Shown piece by piece: positions 32,982 to 44,455 of a stretch of DNA of 64,000 nucleotides. Position 1 is the first letter of the stretch; each line of letters opens with the position of its first letter. Below the pieces are notes generated by a model. The model had not been told where the DNA came from. It saw only the letters and a list, made by a program, of their open reading frames with translations, and searched no databases. The stretch covers positions 1 to 64,000 of the forward strand of contig NW_020825680.1 in assembly GCF_003286085.1 (NCBI RefSeq). Direction: 5' to 3'. The position numbers and the translations under genes were made by a program. The stretch is from Drosophila persimilis. Its lineage: Eukaryota > Arthropoda > Insecta > Diptera > Drosophilidae.

Positions 32982-34264
32982 ATGCCAAATAATAATAAAC
33001 ATATAAAAATAAACAAAGCCGCAAAGGAGCTCGGTACTCCTCTTAAAGTACCGGAGGGACAAGCCAATCCCTCTGCACCAGCGAGGGGGGGCCCGAAAAG
33101 CCAATCGGGTCCTTCCAAGTCGGGTGGCTCCAAGGGCGAAGCGGATACCGGGGTGGCTGCCAAGCAGAGCGTAATCGCGGCTGGTAAGCGCACCGGGACC
33201 GAAGAACCCTTGGGACCCCGGCGGGCAGCGTCTCTGCACCACGGGGAGGAAAGCCGTCGTACCAGGACAGGAGACGAGCGGCCTTCATCCTGTCCAAGGC
33301 GTCAGCTGAAGGAAAGAGGCAGAGGCTGTGGGCCTGCTCAATCCGTCCTCTGTTCCAGCCAGCCAAAGCCGGAAAGGGCGCAGCCAAGGCCCCCAACAAG
33401 CGGCAACGCTCAGCGGAGGACCCCGCAAATCAGCCAGGTCAAGCCCAGCAACCCAAGCGGGTGAAGACCCACCTCACGAACCGGTCGTTCGCTGAGGTGG
33501 CGAGGGGCAAGACCCTGATCGGTGAACGAGCTCCAGGACCGGTTCCTACTGGAACTGGAGGAGAACGGCGGACCACCGCCAAAGTGTGAGGACGCAGGGT
33601 GGCATCAAGGCAAGGTGAAAGCCATCGCCTGCCAAGACGCTCGCTCTGCGGCCCTCTACATGAAGGCGGTGGCGGCCCTAAAAGAGGTCTATCCAGGGGC
33701 GAAACTGGAGGCCGTGAAGTGGGAAGATGTCCCTAGTCGCCCGAGAGCCAGAGCGTGGGTCTCGGCTAAGCCTGCAGAGCCTGAGAAGATCCTCAGGTTA
33801 CTGCAGGTCTGCAACCCCCACCTTCCTACAGCCGATTGGAAGGTGGCAAAGGTGGAGGGCAGAGGCGCCAGATTATCCTCGTCCTAAATGAGGAATCAAT
33901 AGATCTCCTCGCAAAGTCGGACGGTGTAGTGGATTATGGCTATAAGAAGGTCACCATATCCACGTACAAGTCCGATCGCAAGGGCAGGCAAGCGACGGTC
34001 GAGCCAGACCCGGAGCTGCCGGAGATCCCGAAAGAGGGGGCCTCCTGCGAGGAAGATAACCCGGCGTCGGATGCGGCGTCCATGATGTCGGACGACATCC
34101 TGGACGACTACGCGTTCGACGAGAGCGACCTAGCCAGAGGTCTCAGCCATATCGTTGTCGGGGAGGAGCCGGAGTCCCCTGACAGCGATCCAGAAGTAAC
34201 AATGGTGGAGGCGAGCCTCAGGAATGTCGTTGACGCTCCTGCAGATAAACCTCCACCATTGTAA
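32982..34264 (+). pseudogene. LOA LINE ORF1 (Gag-like)
   Basis: ATG at 32982 opens a basic, low-complexity N-terminus (MPNNNKHIKINKAAKELG). Frame shifts near 33400, 33530 and 33870 split it into three further open pieces: RVKTHLTNRSFAEVARGKTL, then FLLELEENGGPPPKCEDAGW with a folded domain to about 33855, then ILVLNEESIDLLAKSDGVVD and an acidic C-terminus ending at the TAA at 34262. No CCHC knuckle is visible, unusual for Gag-like ORF1 but seen in some LOA members. ORF1 would bind the element RNA. It overlaps the ORF2 start by 41 bp. Confidence 0.75.
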
Positions 34265-37200
34265 GGCAGCATGCGCTGCTCTACTGCTCCACCTGGCCAA
34301 GGGTGGAGCCGACATAGACTCATTCAGGAGCCCTGGATCCTCGGAAACAGGTCTGAGGACTTCTGACTACAAGCTATATGTAGCTGAAACCGCAGGTAAA
34401 ACTCGTACCTGCATTCTTGCAAAAAGAGAGTTGCACTTATTTTTGCTCCCAAATTTCAGCAATGAAGACCACACCGCAGTGAGCCTCGAAGGCCAGGAGC
34501 GCTCACTGAGGATCTGCTCCGCATACATGGGGCATGAACAACCAGACCCCCCTCCACACGCGCCTCTCCGGGCTCTAATCGCAGACTGCTCGGCCAAGGA
34601 CATCGGCCTAATTGTGGGGTGTGATGCCAATGCACATCACTGTCAGTGGGGAAGCACTGACACAAACGAAAGGGGTGAGTACCTTTTCAGTTACTTACTG
34701 ACCACACAGATGGTCTTATTAAACCGGGGTAGTGATCCCACCTTTATCATTAAAAACCGCAAGGAGGTCCTGGACCTCACGCTTGCCTCTCATGAGATAC
34801 AGCGTAACATTGTATCCTGGAGGGTCCTGGAAGAGCACTCCTTCTCGGACCACAGGTACGTGGAAACTGTCTTCTCCTTCTCAGTGCCGAAGCCAGTCCG
34901 TTTCCGGAACATCAGGCGGACAAACTGGACTCGGTATTCTGACTACCTCTGTCGTGTTCTCCCTGAGCCCCCATCTGAGGAGGAGTTCTCCACGGAGGCC
35001 ACGACTCGTCTTCTTAAGATCTTTACCGACGCCTGCAATAAGGCGATCGACAAAGCATGCCCCTCTGGCAAGAACAGAGGCCGGAAGAAACCTGAATGGT
35101 GGAATCCGAAACTGGGTGAACTCCGGAAAGCCTCCCGGAGACTCTTCAATAAAGCTAAGGCGGAAAACGTTGAGCAAAACTGGGCCGAGTACAAAGCCAG
35201 TCTGTCAACCTACAACAAAGAACTTAGAAAAGCCAAACGCGCCTCCTGGCGTAAGTTCTGCAGCGAAATCGAGAGTAACTCAGAAGCCTCACGCTTGCGC
35301 AGGGTTCTCTCGAAGACAACACCCACCCTGGGCTACTTGAAGAACACCGACCAGTCGTGGACTACGTCCAGCGAGGAGTCGCTAAATCTTCTCCTAAATA
35401 CCCACTTCCCTGGCTGCGATGAAAACAGACCCAACTACCTCGCGCCTCCTTCCGTCGCCTCAAATGCCATCCTGAGACTGCTAAGCCAGGAGAACATTTC
35501 CTGGGCGATCAGAAGTTTTAAACCCTACAAGTCCGCGGGGCAGACGGCATTTTCCCTGCCCAACTGATTCACGCGGGACACAAAGCCATTAACTGGCTCA
35601 AAATAATTTACGAGGGAATCTTCTCCCACGGGTGCATTCCTGACACCTGGCTTCAGACCAAAGTCGTATTCATACCCAAGGCAGGCAAGCCCTCGCACAC
35701 TGCCCCAAAAGATTTCAGACCCATAAGTCTATCGTCTTTTCTTCTAAAGGCGATGGAGCGGCTCCTGGGGCTGCATCTAACGGCGTGCATTCCGTCCAGT
35801 CTGATCTCAGACTCCCAGCATGCCTATCGGAAGGGAAGATCCACCGAAACGGCCCTACACTCGATCACATCGATCATCGAAGCGTCCCTTAATTTTAAGG
35901 AGTACACCCTAGTAGCCTTCCTCGACATAGAAGGCGCCTTTAACAACATCCTTCCGACCGCCATCACGGGCGCACTGACGGATCTGGGCGTTGACTCCAG
36001 GACGGTGAGCTTGATCGATCAGATGCTACAATGCAGGACGGTTGAGGCATCACTGGGGACGTCAACGTGTACCAGATTTGTCAGCAGAGGCACACCGCAA
36101 GGCGGAGTCCTCTCGCCCCTCCTATGGAACGTGGCAGTGAACACACTGCTGCGGGAGATAGAGGGGGGTGGCTGCCGCGTGGTGGCGTACGCGGACGACG
36201 TTGCCATAGCATTGTCCGGAAAATTTCCGCAGACGTTGTGTGAGTGCATGACAAGTACTCTCACGAAAATGTCGAAATGGGCAGACAAATGCGGGTTAGG
36301 CGTCAACCCGTCTAAAACGGAACTGGTGCTTTTCACTAGGAAGTACAAAGTTCCGGCACTGATTCCCCCAAGACTATGTGGGGAAACGCTAGTCTTCAGC
36401 AACAACGCCAAGTATCTTGGCCTAATCCTCGATAGAAAGCTCGATTGGAAATTGAGCATAGAGGATGGAGTAAAGAAGGCCACAGTGGCCCTCTATACTT
36501 GCAGGAAAGCCATCGGACTAAAATGGGGAATGACCCCATATATAGTTCGGTGGCTCTACACCGCCATCATACGACCAATCATGCTCTATGGAGTGGTGGT
36601 AGGGTGGCCAGCCTTGGACAAAAGGACAGGCCTCAACAAACTCAGCAGAGTTCAACGCATGGCAGAGCTATGCATAACTGGCGGGCTACGCACTACTCCA
36701 GGGGAAGCCCTGGATACAGTGCTGGACCTCCTCCCGGTTGATCTCATGGGAAAGAAGGTGGCAACACTTTCCGCCCTCCGAATGAGAGAAGCCAGACTGT
36801 GGAAAGCATCCGCGGTTGGGCACTCGGGAATCCTGATGAGACTCCCGCAATTACCAGAGAGGACAGATTACTGTATCCCCAGTGATCACCTCTCGACGCC
36901 CTTCCAGGTATCAATCCCATCTAGGGAGGACTGGGAGATGGGCGAACCAGGGCCTGCAAATGCGGTCCACTTCTACACTGATGGCTCAAAGCTAGACGGC
37001 CGCGTGGGAGGCGGAGTCTACTGCAGCGAGCTGAACATCAGTCATTGCTTCAGGCTCCCGGATCACTGTAGTGTGTTCCAAGCGGAGGTTGAAGCCATCA
37101 AGGAGGCCATTTCGATCGTCTCCAAACTACTCCTAGATACGCACTTAGTGTGCGTCTTCTCGGACAGCCAAGCAGCTATCAAAGCTCTAGGCTCAATATC

Positions 37201-37798
37201 GTCGAACTCAGCGACTGTAAATAACTGCCGCAGGTCTCTGCACGAGACCGCAGAGCAGTTAGATCTCTTCCTTATATGCGTCCCCGGCCACAGGGACATC
37301 GAGGGGAATGACGCCGCCGACGAGCTAGCCAGGCAGGGTACTACGTTTCCTCTCCTATCGGAGAGGGAGCAAGTAGCGATGCCCTTGGCTACGTGCAGGC
37401 TCCTAACGTACGAATTGTTCGAGCAAAATGCCAATAGGAGATGGCAGCAAACCGTTTCCTGTAAAGTCTCAAGATTGATATGGCCATATCGATCGAAGAA
37501 GCGCTCAGCAGAGCTGTATAAACTCAGCAGAGCACAGTGCTCTGCAGTTACTAGAGCCATTACGGGACACTGGCAGATCGGCACTCACGCCTCTAGACTG
37601 TCAATCCCTCATAACGACTTCTGCAAGAGTTGTCGCGACGAGGAGGAGGAGGAATCGGTCCCCCACTTCTTCTGCCACTGCCCAGCCCTTGGAAATCGTC
37701 GTCTTCGTATTCTCGGGGCCGCTTTCCTCACGGACATTTCGGACCTATCCGTAATCAAACCAGGGACCTTGTCCAAATACATCCAAGCCCACGGATAG
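34224..37798 (+). pseudogene. LOA LINE ORF2: endonuclease, reverse transcriptase, RNase H
   Basis: ATG at 34224 gives MSLTLLQINLHHCKAA. Endonuclease motifs: LIVGCDANAHHCQWGS, EVLDLTLAS and SFSDHRYV. The RT begins after a one-base loss near 35535 (KSAG then DGIFPAQLIHAG in another frame), with FRPISLSSFLLKAMERLL, motif A FLDIEGAFNN, GTPQGGVLSPLLWN, catalytic AYADDVAI (about 36190) and YLGLILDRKLDW. RNase H carries HFYTDGSKLDG, FQAEVEAI, FSDSQAAIKAL and GHRDIEGNDAADELA. The C-terminus has a CKSC...HFFCHC zinc-binding motif and stops at 37796. Apart from the single frameshift at about 35535 the 1,190-codon ORF is open, so this insertion is young. Confidence 0.88.
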
Positions 37799-37929
37799 GA
37801 CTGCCCTTAACCTGCAGTAGTATGCTCTCACGGTTCGGGCAACGCGAAGGGGCACATGCCCATGCGGCAACACAACGGACCTGTTTATAGGTCCAAGTGA
37901 GCTTGGGGGCGGGAGGCTCTTATCCCCAC

Positions 37930-39284
37930 TGATTTCAATTGTTTTTACGCCAATTAAAATTTTATTTTATCTGAAGTTTTATTTTTTGCTGGTTTGATGG
38001 TAAGGTGTCAGTAAGTAGTTTATTGTTATATTTGTTGGCTTTTGATGACTGATGTTTGTTTTATTTTCACTGGCTGTTGCGCTTGATGTCTACAACTTGT
38101 TTGCGTATTTACTGACATTGATTGTTATGTAAATAGTTATTTTGTACGCCAATACATGATAGATTTGGTGGGTAGTTTATTGGCTTTTAATGATTTTTTG
38201 TGATGATTTTAACTTTATTTATTTACATTTCAGGTGGTAAGGTGTCAGTAATCAAGGACCAGCTTAAAATTTGTCGAGCAAAGTTGGGTGATTCCATGTA
38301 TGACGTGAGGGGGCTTCGCCACATTTTGATGCAGCTTTATTTCAATGTAAATGGTTTTTCAAGCGTTTCTCTTGGAAGGGCTGTTGCTCCTGATGTCTAC
38401 AAATTGTTTGAGTATTTATTTAAATTAATTTGTTATGTAAATAGTTATTTTATATTTTTTTTTTGCTTTCAGGTTTTTCTATTTTCAGATTCATAATAAA
38501 TTTGGTAAGTAGTTTTTGTTGTTGTATTTATTGGCTTTTAATGATTTTTTGTGATGATTTTAACTTTATTTATTTACATTTCAGGTGGTAAGGTGTCAGT
38601 AATCATGATAAATTTGGTAAGTAGTTTTTGTTGTTATATTTATTGGCTTTTAATGATTTTTTGTGGTGATTTTAAATTTGTTTATTTACATTTCAGGTGG
38701 TAAGGTGCCAGTAATCAAGGACCAGCTTAGAATTTGTCGACAAAGTTGGGTGATTCCATGTATGACGTGAGGGTCCTTCGCCACATTTTAATGCAGATTT
38801 ATTCCAATGTAAGTGTTATTTCAAGCGTGTATCTTGCAAAGGCTGTTGCTCCTGATGTCTACAAATTGTTTGAGTATTTATTTAAATTAATTTGTTATGT
38901 AAATAGTTATTTTATATTTTGTTTTGTTTTCAGGTTTTTCTATTTTCAGATTCATGATAAATTTGGTAAGTAGTTTTTGTTGTTATATTTATTGGCTTTT
39001 AATGATTTTTTGTGATGTCTTTAACTTTATTTATTTACATTTCAGGTGGTAAGGTGTCAGTAATCAAGGACCAGCTTAGAATTTGTCGAGCAAAGTTGGA
39101 TGATTCCATGTATGACGTGAGGGGCCTTCGCCACATTTTGATGCAGCTTTATTCCAATGCCAATGTTATTTCAAGCGTGTCTCTTGGAAAGGCTGTTGCT
39201 CCTGATGTCTACAAATTGTTTGAGTATTTATTTAAATTAATTTGTTATGTAAATAGTTATTTTATATTTTGTTTTGTTTTCAGG
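37930..39284. repeat. T/G-rich array, third block (class b)
   Basis: A paralogue of 28350-29700. Blocks beginning GTGGTAAGGTG follow ATTTCAG at 38234, 38585, 38698 and 39046, with the same order of spacings (351, 113, 348 bp) as at 28656-29466. GTAAGTAG donor-like sites follow the GATAAATTTG blocks. The array ends at about 39284, where TTTTCAGG joins LINE ORF1/ORF2 sequence (TTTTGTATTGGCTGG). Confidence 0.8.
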
Positions 39285-40778
39285 TTTTGTATTGGCTGGA
39301 TGTCAATGTTGTCTGTGATATTAAATGAGTCATTTTAGTTGTCTTCTTCCATTTGGCTGCTGTTATCTCTGTCTGCCCTGAGAGGCACGGACTTGCCGTT
39401 GGAGGGAAGGCTCGGCATTAGACTGCCTAGTTGACTGATGGCAGCCAGGATGTCTCTTATGCTGGCTTCGATCTTGTTCAGCCTTTCTTCAAATCGCTTG
39501 CTTTCAGGTTCGGCCGGACCCACTGCCATTGTTTTAGAGGACTGTGAGAGTGCAATCTGCTCCTCTCGCAGTCTATTCTGGAATTTCTCCAGATGGTTGG
39601 CGGCTGGGTTGGGATTCATGTCCACGGCTATAGGAGCTCTCCGTCCTTTCCCTACTTTATCCTTTTTTGGCTGGTTGTTTGTTTTCTCTTTTCTCTGTTC
39701 TTAATCATGGTAAGCCTTCTCTTGATTTCGGTACTATGGTGGCTGGGCTTGGGTTGGACATTTCTGCCAGAGAAAGGGTTTGTGAAGCCCCTCACTGGTC
39801 CACTTCGGCCCTCGTCACAGCCACTCACATCCCTGCGATGGCTACCTGCTGGAAAGGGGGCCATTCGGAATGTTTGAGGACGCTTGGATATCGCCTCCCA
39901 TACGCTGGGTCTCCCTATAGCTTGCTTTGTGAGTCTATCCTCATTGATCAGTTTATTCACCTTGAGCCTGCTTCTGGCCGCTTTAAAGGCTGGACAGCCC
40001 TTAAAGCTGCTGACATGTTCCCCGTCGCAGTTTGCGCACTTGGCTGGGGTGTGTCTGGGCTTCGTGCATTCGGTTGAGAGGTGGCCTCTGGCACACTTCA
40101 TGCATTTGGGCTCGTTCCGGCAATAGTTTCTGGTGTGACCATAGGCCTGGCACCTGTGGCATTGTAGGGGATTCCTGGGTGGCAGCTTTTTTTCAAATGC
40201 CACTGACTGGCCTCCTAATACATTTATCTTTAGAATTTCGTCATGCGAGCCATCCCTTTTCTGCTCAATCTCTAACTCGAACATGTTTATTGGCCTTCCT
40301 GTAACTACATGCTTTATATTGGCGCAGAATCTGACGACGAAGGCCCTTTTTTTTAATTCAGCAGAAATCCACTCATTCGTCGTCGAGTAGTGCAGGTGTC
40401 TCAGAATATAGCGTGCACCACGCTGACCGTTTGGCTGGTGCGTATGCATTAGCAACTTTTGGTCGTGGAGGAGTTGTGTTATTTTCCCTGGGTTGCTTTT
40501 CGTTTTGAAGCTGTCCACACCCGCTGTATAATTTAGTTGTTCTAGTAGGGGAACTATAGCTTTGACACCAGCTATGTGAATAGAAGGCACTCTCTTGCTC
40601 GATGGCACTACCTGCCATGGAAGGAGCTCAGGCTGTTCGATATGGTTACTTTCGCTGTCATTGAGATCTTTGCTATGCCTACTCATTGTGGGGAGTGGAC
40701 AAGGCTGAGCATTTTCGTTTGGCACAGGGACGACGTGTGACACCCCAGTGTCATTACCTTTCTTCTTGGGAGGTGACG
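39285..40778 (-). pseudogene. jockey-clade LINE ORF1 (Gag-like), copy 2, with all three zinc knuckles
   Basis: Open on the minus strand from the DINE junction at 40778 through about 39650: SHVVPVPNENAQPCPLP, the major-homology-like region (YILRHLHYSTTNEWIS), then three CCHC knuckles, CHRCQAYGHTRNYC, CMKCARGHLSTEC and CANCDGEHVSSFKGC (about 40070-40180). A basic region follows (MAPFPAGSHRRDVSG). A one-base shift near 39655 precedes the C-terminal part, which ends at 39335. The triple knuckle is typical of jockey-clade Gag, including TART and HeT-A. The N-terminal ~115 residues are deleted at the DINE-1-like insertion. Confidence 0.85.
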
Positions 40779-41678
40779 CCCCTTCAGCGCCTAATGCTCA
40801 AAGACTATAAGAGCTAGAGCAACGATGTTTTGGATCCAGACTTCTGTGATATGTCACTGCTACAAAAATATTTCAAAACTTTGCCCCGCCCACTTCCGCC
40901 CCCACAAAGGGCGAAAATCTGTGGCATCCACAATTTTAAAGATACGAGAAAAAAAAAACGCAGAATCGTAGAGAATGACCATATCTTTTAGACTGCAGAA
41001 TCTGAATTGGATCGTATTACTATTATAGCCAGCATCAAGAAAACAATTTCTCTAACACACAGGTAGCATAGGCGGCTTTGCTTAGAGTAAAACATTAGCG
41101 CCTAGATCTCAGAGACTATAAAAGCTAGAGCAACCAAATTTGGTATCCACACTCCTAATATATCGGACCGAGACGAGTTTGTTTCAAAATTTCGCCACAC
41201 CCCCTTCCGCCCCCGCAAAGGATGCAAATCTGGGGATATTCACAAATCTCAGAGACTATTAAGGCTAGAGTAACCAAATTTAGTATCCGCACTCCTGTTA
41301 GATCTCACTATAAAACGTATATCTCAAAATTTCGCCCCACCCCCTTCCGCCCTCACAAAGGACGAAAATCTGTTGCATCCACAATATTGCAGATTTGAGA
41401 AAACTAGAAACGCAGAATCATAGATAATGACCATATCTTTTAGATTGCTGAATCTGGATCAGATCAGATCATTTTTATAGCCAAAAGGAACAAATCAATT
41501 TGCAGTGGCTACGCAGCGCGTGACGTCACGCTCAGACTGATTTTCTGTCTCTCTCGCACGCACTCTTTGTCGTGTCGTTTAATATTAGCGGCGCTGCCGG
41601 AGGAGAGCCATACTGACTTAGTATCGGGTATAACTGTAGAGTTGCGGTGTCCGCAGCAACTCCCAACGTTCCCCCTCG
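40779..41678 (+). mobile_element. DINE-1-like element, 5'-truncated, inside LINE ORF1
   Basis: Plus orientation. The 5' end with the GACA tract is missing; the element begins at CCCCTTCAGCGCCTAAT, just downstream of where that tract would lie, and runs to the hairpin end (GAGTTGCGGTGTCCGCAGCAACTC, about 41640-41663) and CCCCCTCG. About 350 bp of ORF1 coding sequence are missing between its two flanks, so a deletion accompanied or followed the insertion. Confidence 0.82.
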
Positions 41679-41761
41679 TTTTATTTGTGGTCGATTTATT
41701 TTTATTACTGGCTTGTGATATATAATTTTCTTTATTTGTTTCATTTTCAGCATCCCGCTTT
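41679..41761 (-). pseudogene. LINE ORF1 N-terminal remnant between two DINE-1-like elements
   Basis: 83 bp encoding, on the minus strand, AENETNKENYISQASNKNK and STTNK, the N-terminal block found at 31540-31590 and 46780-46830. It is trapped between two plus-strand DINE-1-like elements. Confidence 0.8.
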
Positions 41762-42892
41762 TTATACCCGATACTCAAAATGAGTATTGGGGTATATTAG
41801 ATTTGTGGTAAAAGTGTATGTGTGTAACGTCCAGAAGGAATCGTTTCCGACCCCATAAAGTATATATATTCTTGATCAGCATCAATAGCCGAGTCGATTG
41901 AGCCATGTCTGTCTGTCCGTCTGTCCGTCTGTCCGTCCGTCCGTCTGTCCGTCTGTCCGTCTGTCCGTCCCCTTCAGCGCCTAATGCTCAAAGACTATAA
42001 GAGCTAGAGCAACGATGTTTTGGATCCAGACTTCTGTGATATGTCACTGCTACAAAAATATTTCAAAACTTTGCCCCGCCCACTTCCGCCCCCACAAAGG
42101 GCGAAAATCTGTGGCATCCACAATTTTAAAGATACGAGAAAACCAAAAACGCAGGATCGTAGAGAATGACGATATCTTTTAGACTGCGGAATCTGAATTG
42201 GATCGTATTATTATTATAGCCAGCATCAAGAAAACAATTTCATTTTTTCTCGCCCTGTCTCTCTCTAACACACACGAAGCATAGGCGGCTTTGCTTAGAG
42301 TAAAACATTAGCGCCTAGATCTCAGAGACTATAAAAGCTAGAGCAACCAAATTTGGTATCCACACTCCTAATATATCGGACCGAGACGAGTTTGTTTCAA
42401 AATTTCGCCACACCCCCTTCCGCCCCCGCAAAGGATGCAGATCTGGGGATATTCATAAATCTCAGAGAATATTAAGGCTAGAGTAACCAAATTTAGTATC
42501 CGCACTCCTGTTAGATCTCACTATAAAACGTATATCTCAAAATTTCGCCCCACCCCCTTCCGCCCTCACAAAGGACGAAAATCTGTTGCATCCACAATAT
42601 TGCAGATTTGAGAAAACTAGAAACGCAGAATCATAGATAATGACCATATCTTTTAGATTGCTGAATCTGGATCAGATCAGATCATTTTTATAGCCAAAAG
42701 GAACAAATCAATTTGCAGTGGCTACGCAGCGCGTGACGTCACGCTCAGACTGATTTTCTGTCTCTCTCGCACGCACTCTTTGTCGTGTCGTTTAATATTA
42801 GCGGCGTCTGCCGGAGGAGAGCCATACTGACTTAGTATCGGGTATAACCGTAGAGTTGCGGTGTCCGCAGCAACTCACAACGTTCCCCCTCG
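41762..42892 (+). mobile_element. DINE-1-like element, complete, plus orientation
   Basis: Starts TTATACCCGATACTCAAAAT and ends with the hairpin and CCCCCTCG. It has the GACA/GTCC tract at about 41907-41970 and three related internal units (GCCCCCACAAAGG / CCAAATTTGGTATCC / CTCAGAGACTATAAAAG). It includes the CTCGCCCTGTCTCTCTCTAACACACAC stretch that the tandem minus-strand copies partly lack. Non-coding. Confidence 0.85.
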
Positions 42893-42914
42893 TTTTTTTT
42901 TTGATGTTTAAATT
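42893..42914 (-). other. 22-bp remnant of the LINE 5' region
   Basis: T-run then GATGTTTAAATTGG, matching 31600-31627 beside ORF1 copy 1. At 42915 it joins BEL pol, with GG shared by both sides. Confidence 0.6.
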
Positions 42915-44455
42915 GGTCCTACGATACAGGATGAGCTGTATTCGACATTGCTCCGATTCAGACTACACAGGTACGCCTTGACAGCCGATGTTAAGAAGAT
43001 GTATCGCCAAGTCTGGGTCGCTGATGCGGATAGACAATTCCAGCTCATAGTGTGGAGAAGAGACCCGTCTGAGTCCTTGAGAATATACCAGCTCAACACC
43101 GTAACATATGGGACTGGACCAGCCCCATTTTTGGCAATTCGGTGTTTGAAGAGGTTGAGTGAGTCTGCAAAACTCTCATTCCCTAAAGCTGCTGAAGTTA
43201 TTGACTCCGACTTCTATGTCGATGACATGTTGACTGGTGCAGGTTGCGTAGAGGAGTTAAAGACAATTAAGTCTGATGTGGCTCAGGTTCTTCAAACCGC
43301 TGGGTTTGAATTGACTAAATGGTTTTCGAACTCACCGGAGTCACCGCATCCGAGAGCACAGTTAAACCGATAACGATCTCGGACTCAGAGTCAACTAAGG
43401 CGTTAGGAATATCGTGGCTGCCACACGAAGACGTCTTTAAGTTCCAAATTGACACGTCAGTTATGGGTCTCCGAGCGACAAAACGGAACATCTTATCGGT
43501 GACATCAAAGCTGTTTGACCCCCTTGGCTTGTTAAGTCCTTTAGTAATTAAGGGAAAGATCCTACTGCAGGAGCTTTGGCTCAACAAGCTAGATTGGGAT
43601 GAGTCAATTCCAATGAACTTGGAAACAGCATGGAACTTATTAAAAGAATCCTTGGGTCAGTTGGAGAAGATTACCATACCTCGATTTGTGCATACTGATC
43701 CCATGTCACCGATTCAAGTACATGCCTTTGCCGACGCATCCATGAGAGCTTATGGAGCCTGCGTCTATATCCGTAGAAAGACTGCAGAAGGTTTCAAGGT
43801 CTCCTTGTTGACTGCAAAGTCGAAAGTAGCGCCACTCAAGACGAAAACGCTCCCAAGGCTTGAGTTATGTGCCGCTCACCTTCTAGCAGACCTTTGTCAC
43901 CGAATCAAATTACTGCTCAAGTTTCCAATTGATAAAATTATATTCTGGTAAGATTCAGAAGTTACTCTTCATTGGATCAGATCCCACCCTTCGTCGTTGT
44001 CAACATTCGTTGCGAACCGAGTAGCGGAGATTCAAGAGTGGTCAAGTGAAGCTACGTGGCGGCATGTGCCAACAAAACAGAACCCAGCAGACATAGTTTC
44101 GAGACGTTGTGACGTAGAGGAAATCGTGCAGTCGATCTGGTTTGGTGGACCAGAGTTCTTAAAGTTTGAAGAAGAGAGCTGGCCCAGAAATCCACACTTC
44201 GAGCTTTCCGAAGAAGAGATACAGATGGAAAGTCGGAAGAAATCGGTCGGACTGACCGTCGCGGCCAAGCCAAATTACTTAGTGGATGTAATCGAGGGAT
44301 ACTCGTCACACCTCAAACTGCTAAGAGTGTTCGTTTTCGTGTTCCGCTTCATCCGAAAATGCAAAGACAAAAGTCTCAACTTTGGAAAAATTCCGTCATC
44401 CGTAGAATACGACGAGGCGTTTCTAAAAATAGTCGAAATAACACAGAAAAATTAG
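42915..44455 (+). pseudogene. BEL copy 2 pol: RT (part) and RNase H
   Basis: Open from LRFRLHRYALTADVKK through catalytic FYVDDMLTGA (about 43210). It shifts by one base near 43340 (ELTKWFSNSPE then GVTASESTVKP), continues with KALGISWLPHEDVF, has a TAA at about 43949 within RNase H (FW then stop, where copy 1 reads FWSDSEV), then runs TFVANRVAEIQEW to the TAG at 44453. The KRNIL stretch missing from copy 1 is present. The frameshift and RNase H stop are both shared with copy 3. Confidence 0.88.

Larger units (their letters stand above)
32500..37929 (+). mobile_element. LOA-clade LINE (bilbo/TRIM-like), near full length
   Basis: A 5.4-kb GC-richer non-LTR retrotransposon on the plus strand: ~480-bp 5' UTR, ORF1 (32982-34264), ORF2 with endonuclease, RT and RNase H (34224-37798), and a ~130-bp 3' UTR. 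RNase H together with an N-terminal endonuclease and a CCHC-like C-terminus fits the LOA clade, to which bilbo of D. subobscura and TRIM of D. miranda belong. The base composition contrasts sharply with the T/G-rich array on both sides. About 115 bp of array are missing at the insertion site, so the insertion seems to have come with a target deletion. Confidence 0.85.

Noticed and set aside
33043..33399. Minus-strand open frames opposite LOA ORF1
   Set aside because: Shadows of a GC-rich coding region, no match to known proteins.
32500..37929. GC-rich block as bacterial contamination or horizontal transfer
   Set aside because: Clear LOA-clade endonuclease-RT-RNase H order known from obscura-group flies; composition is that of the LINE.
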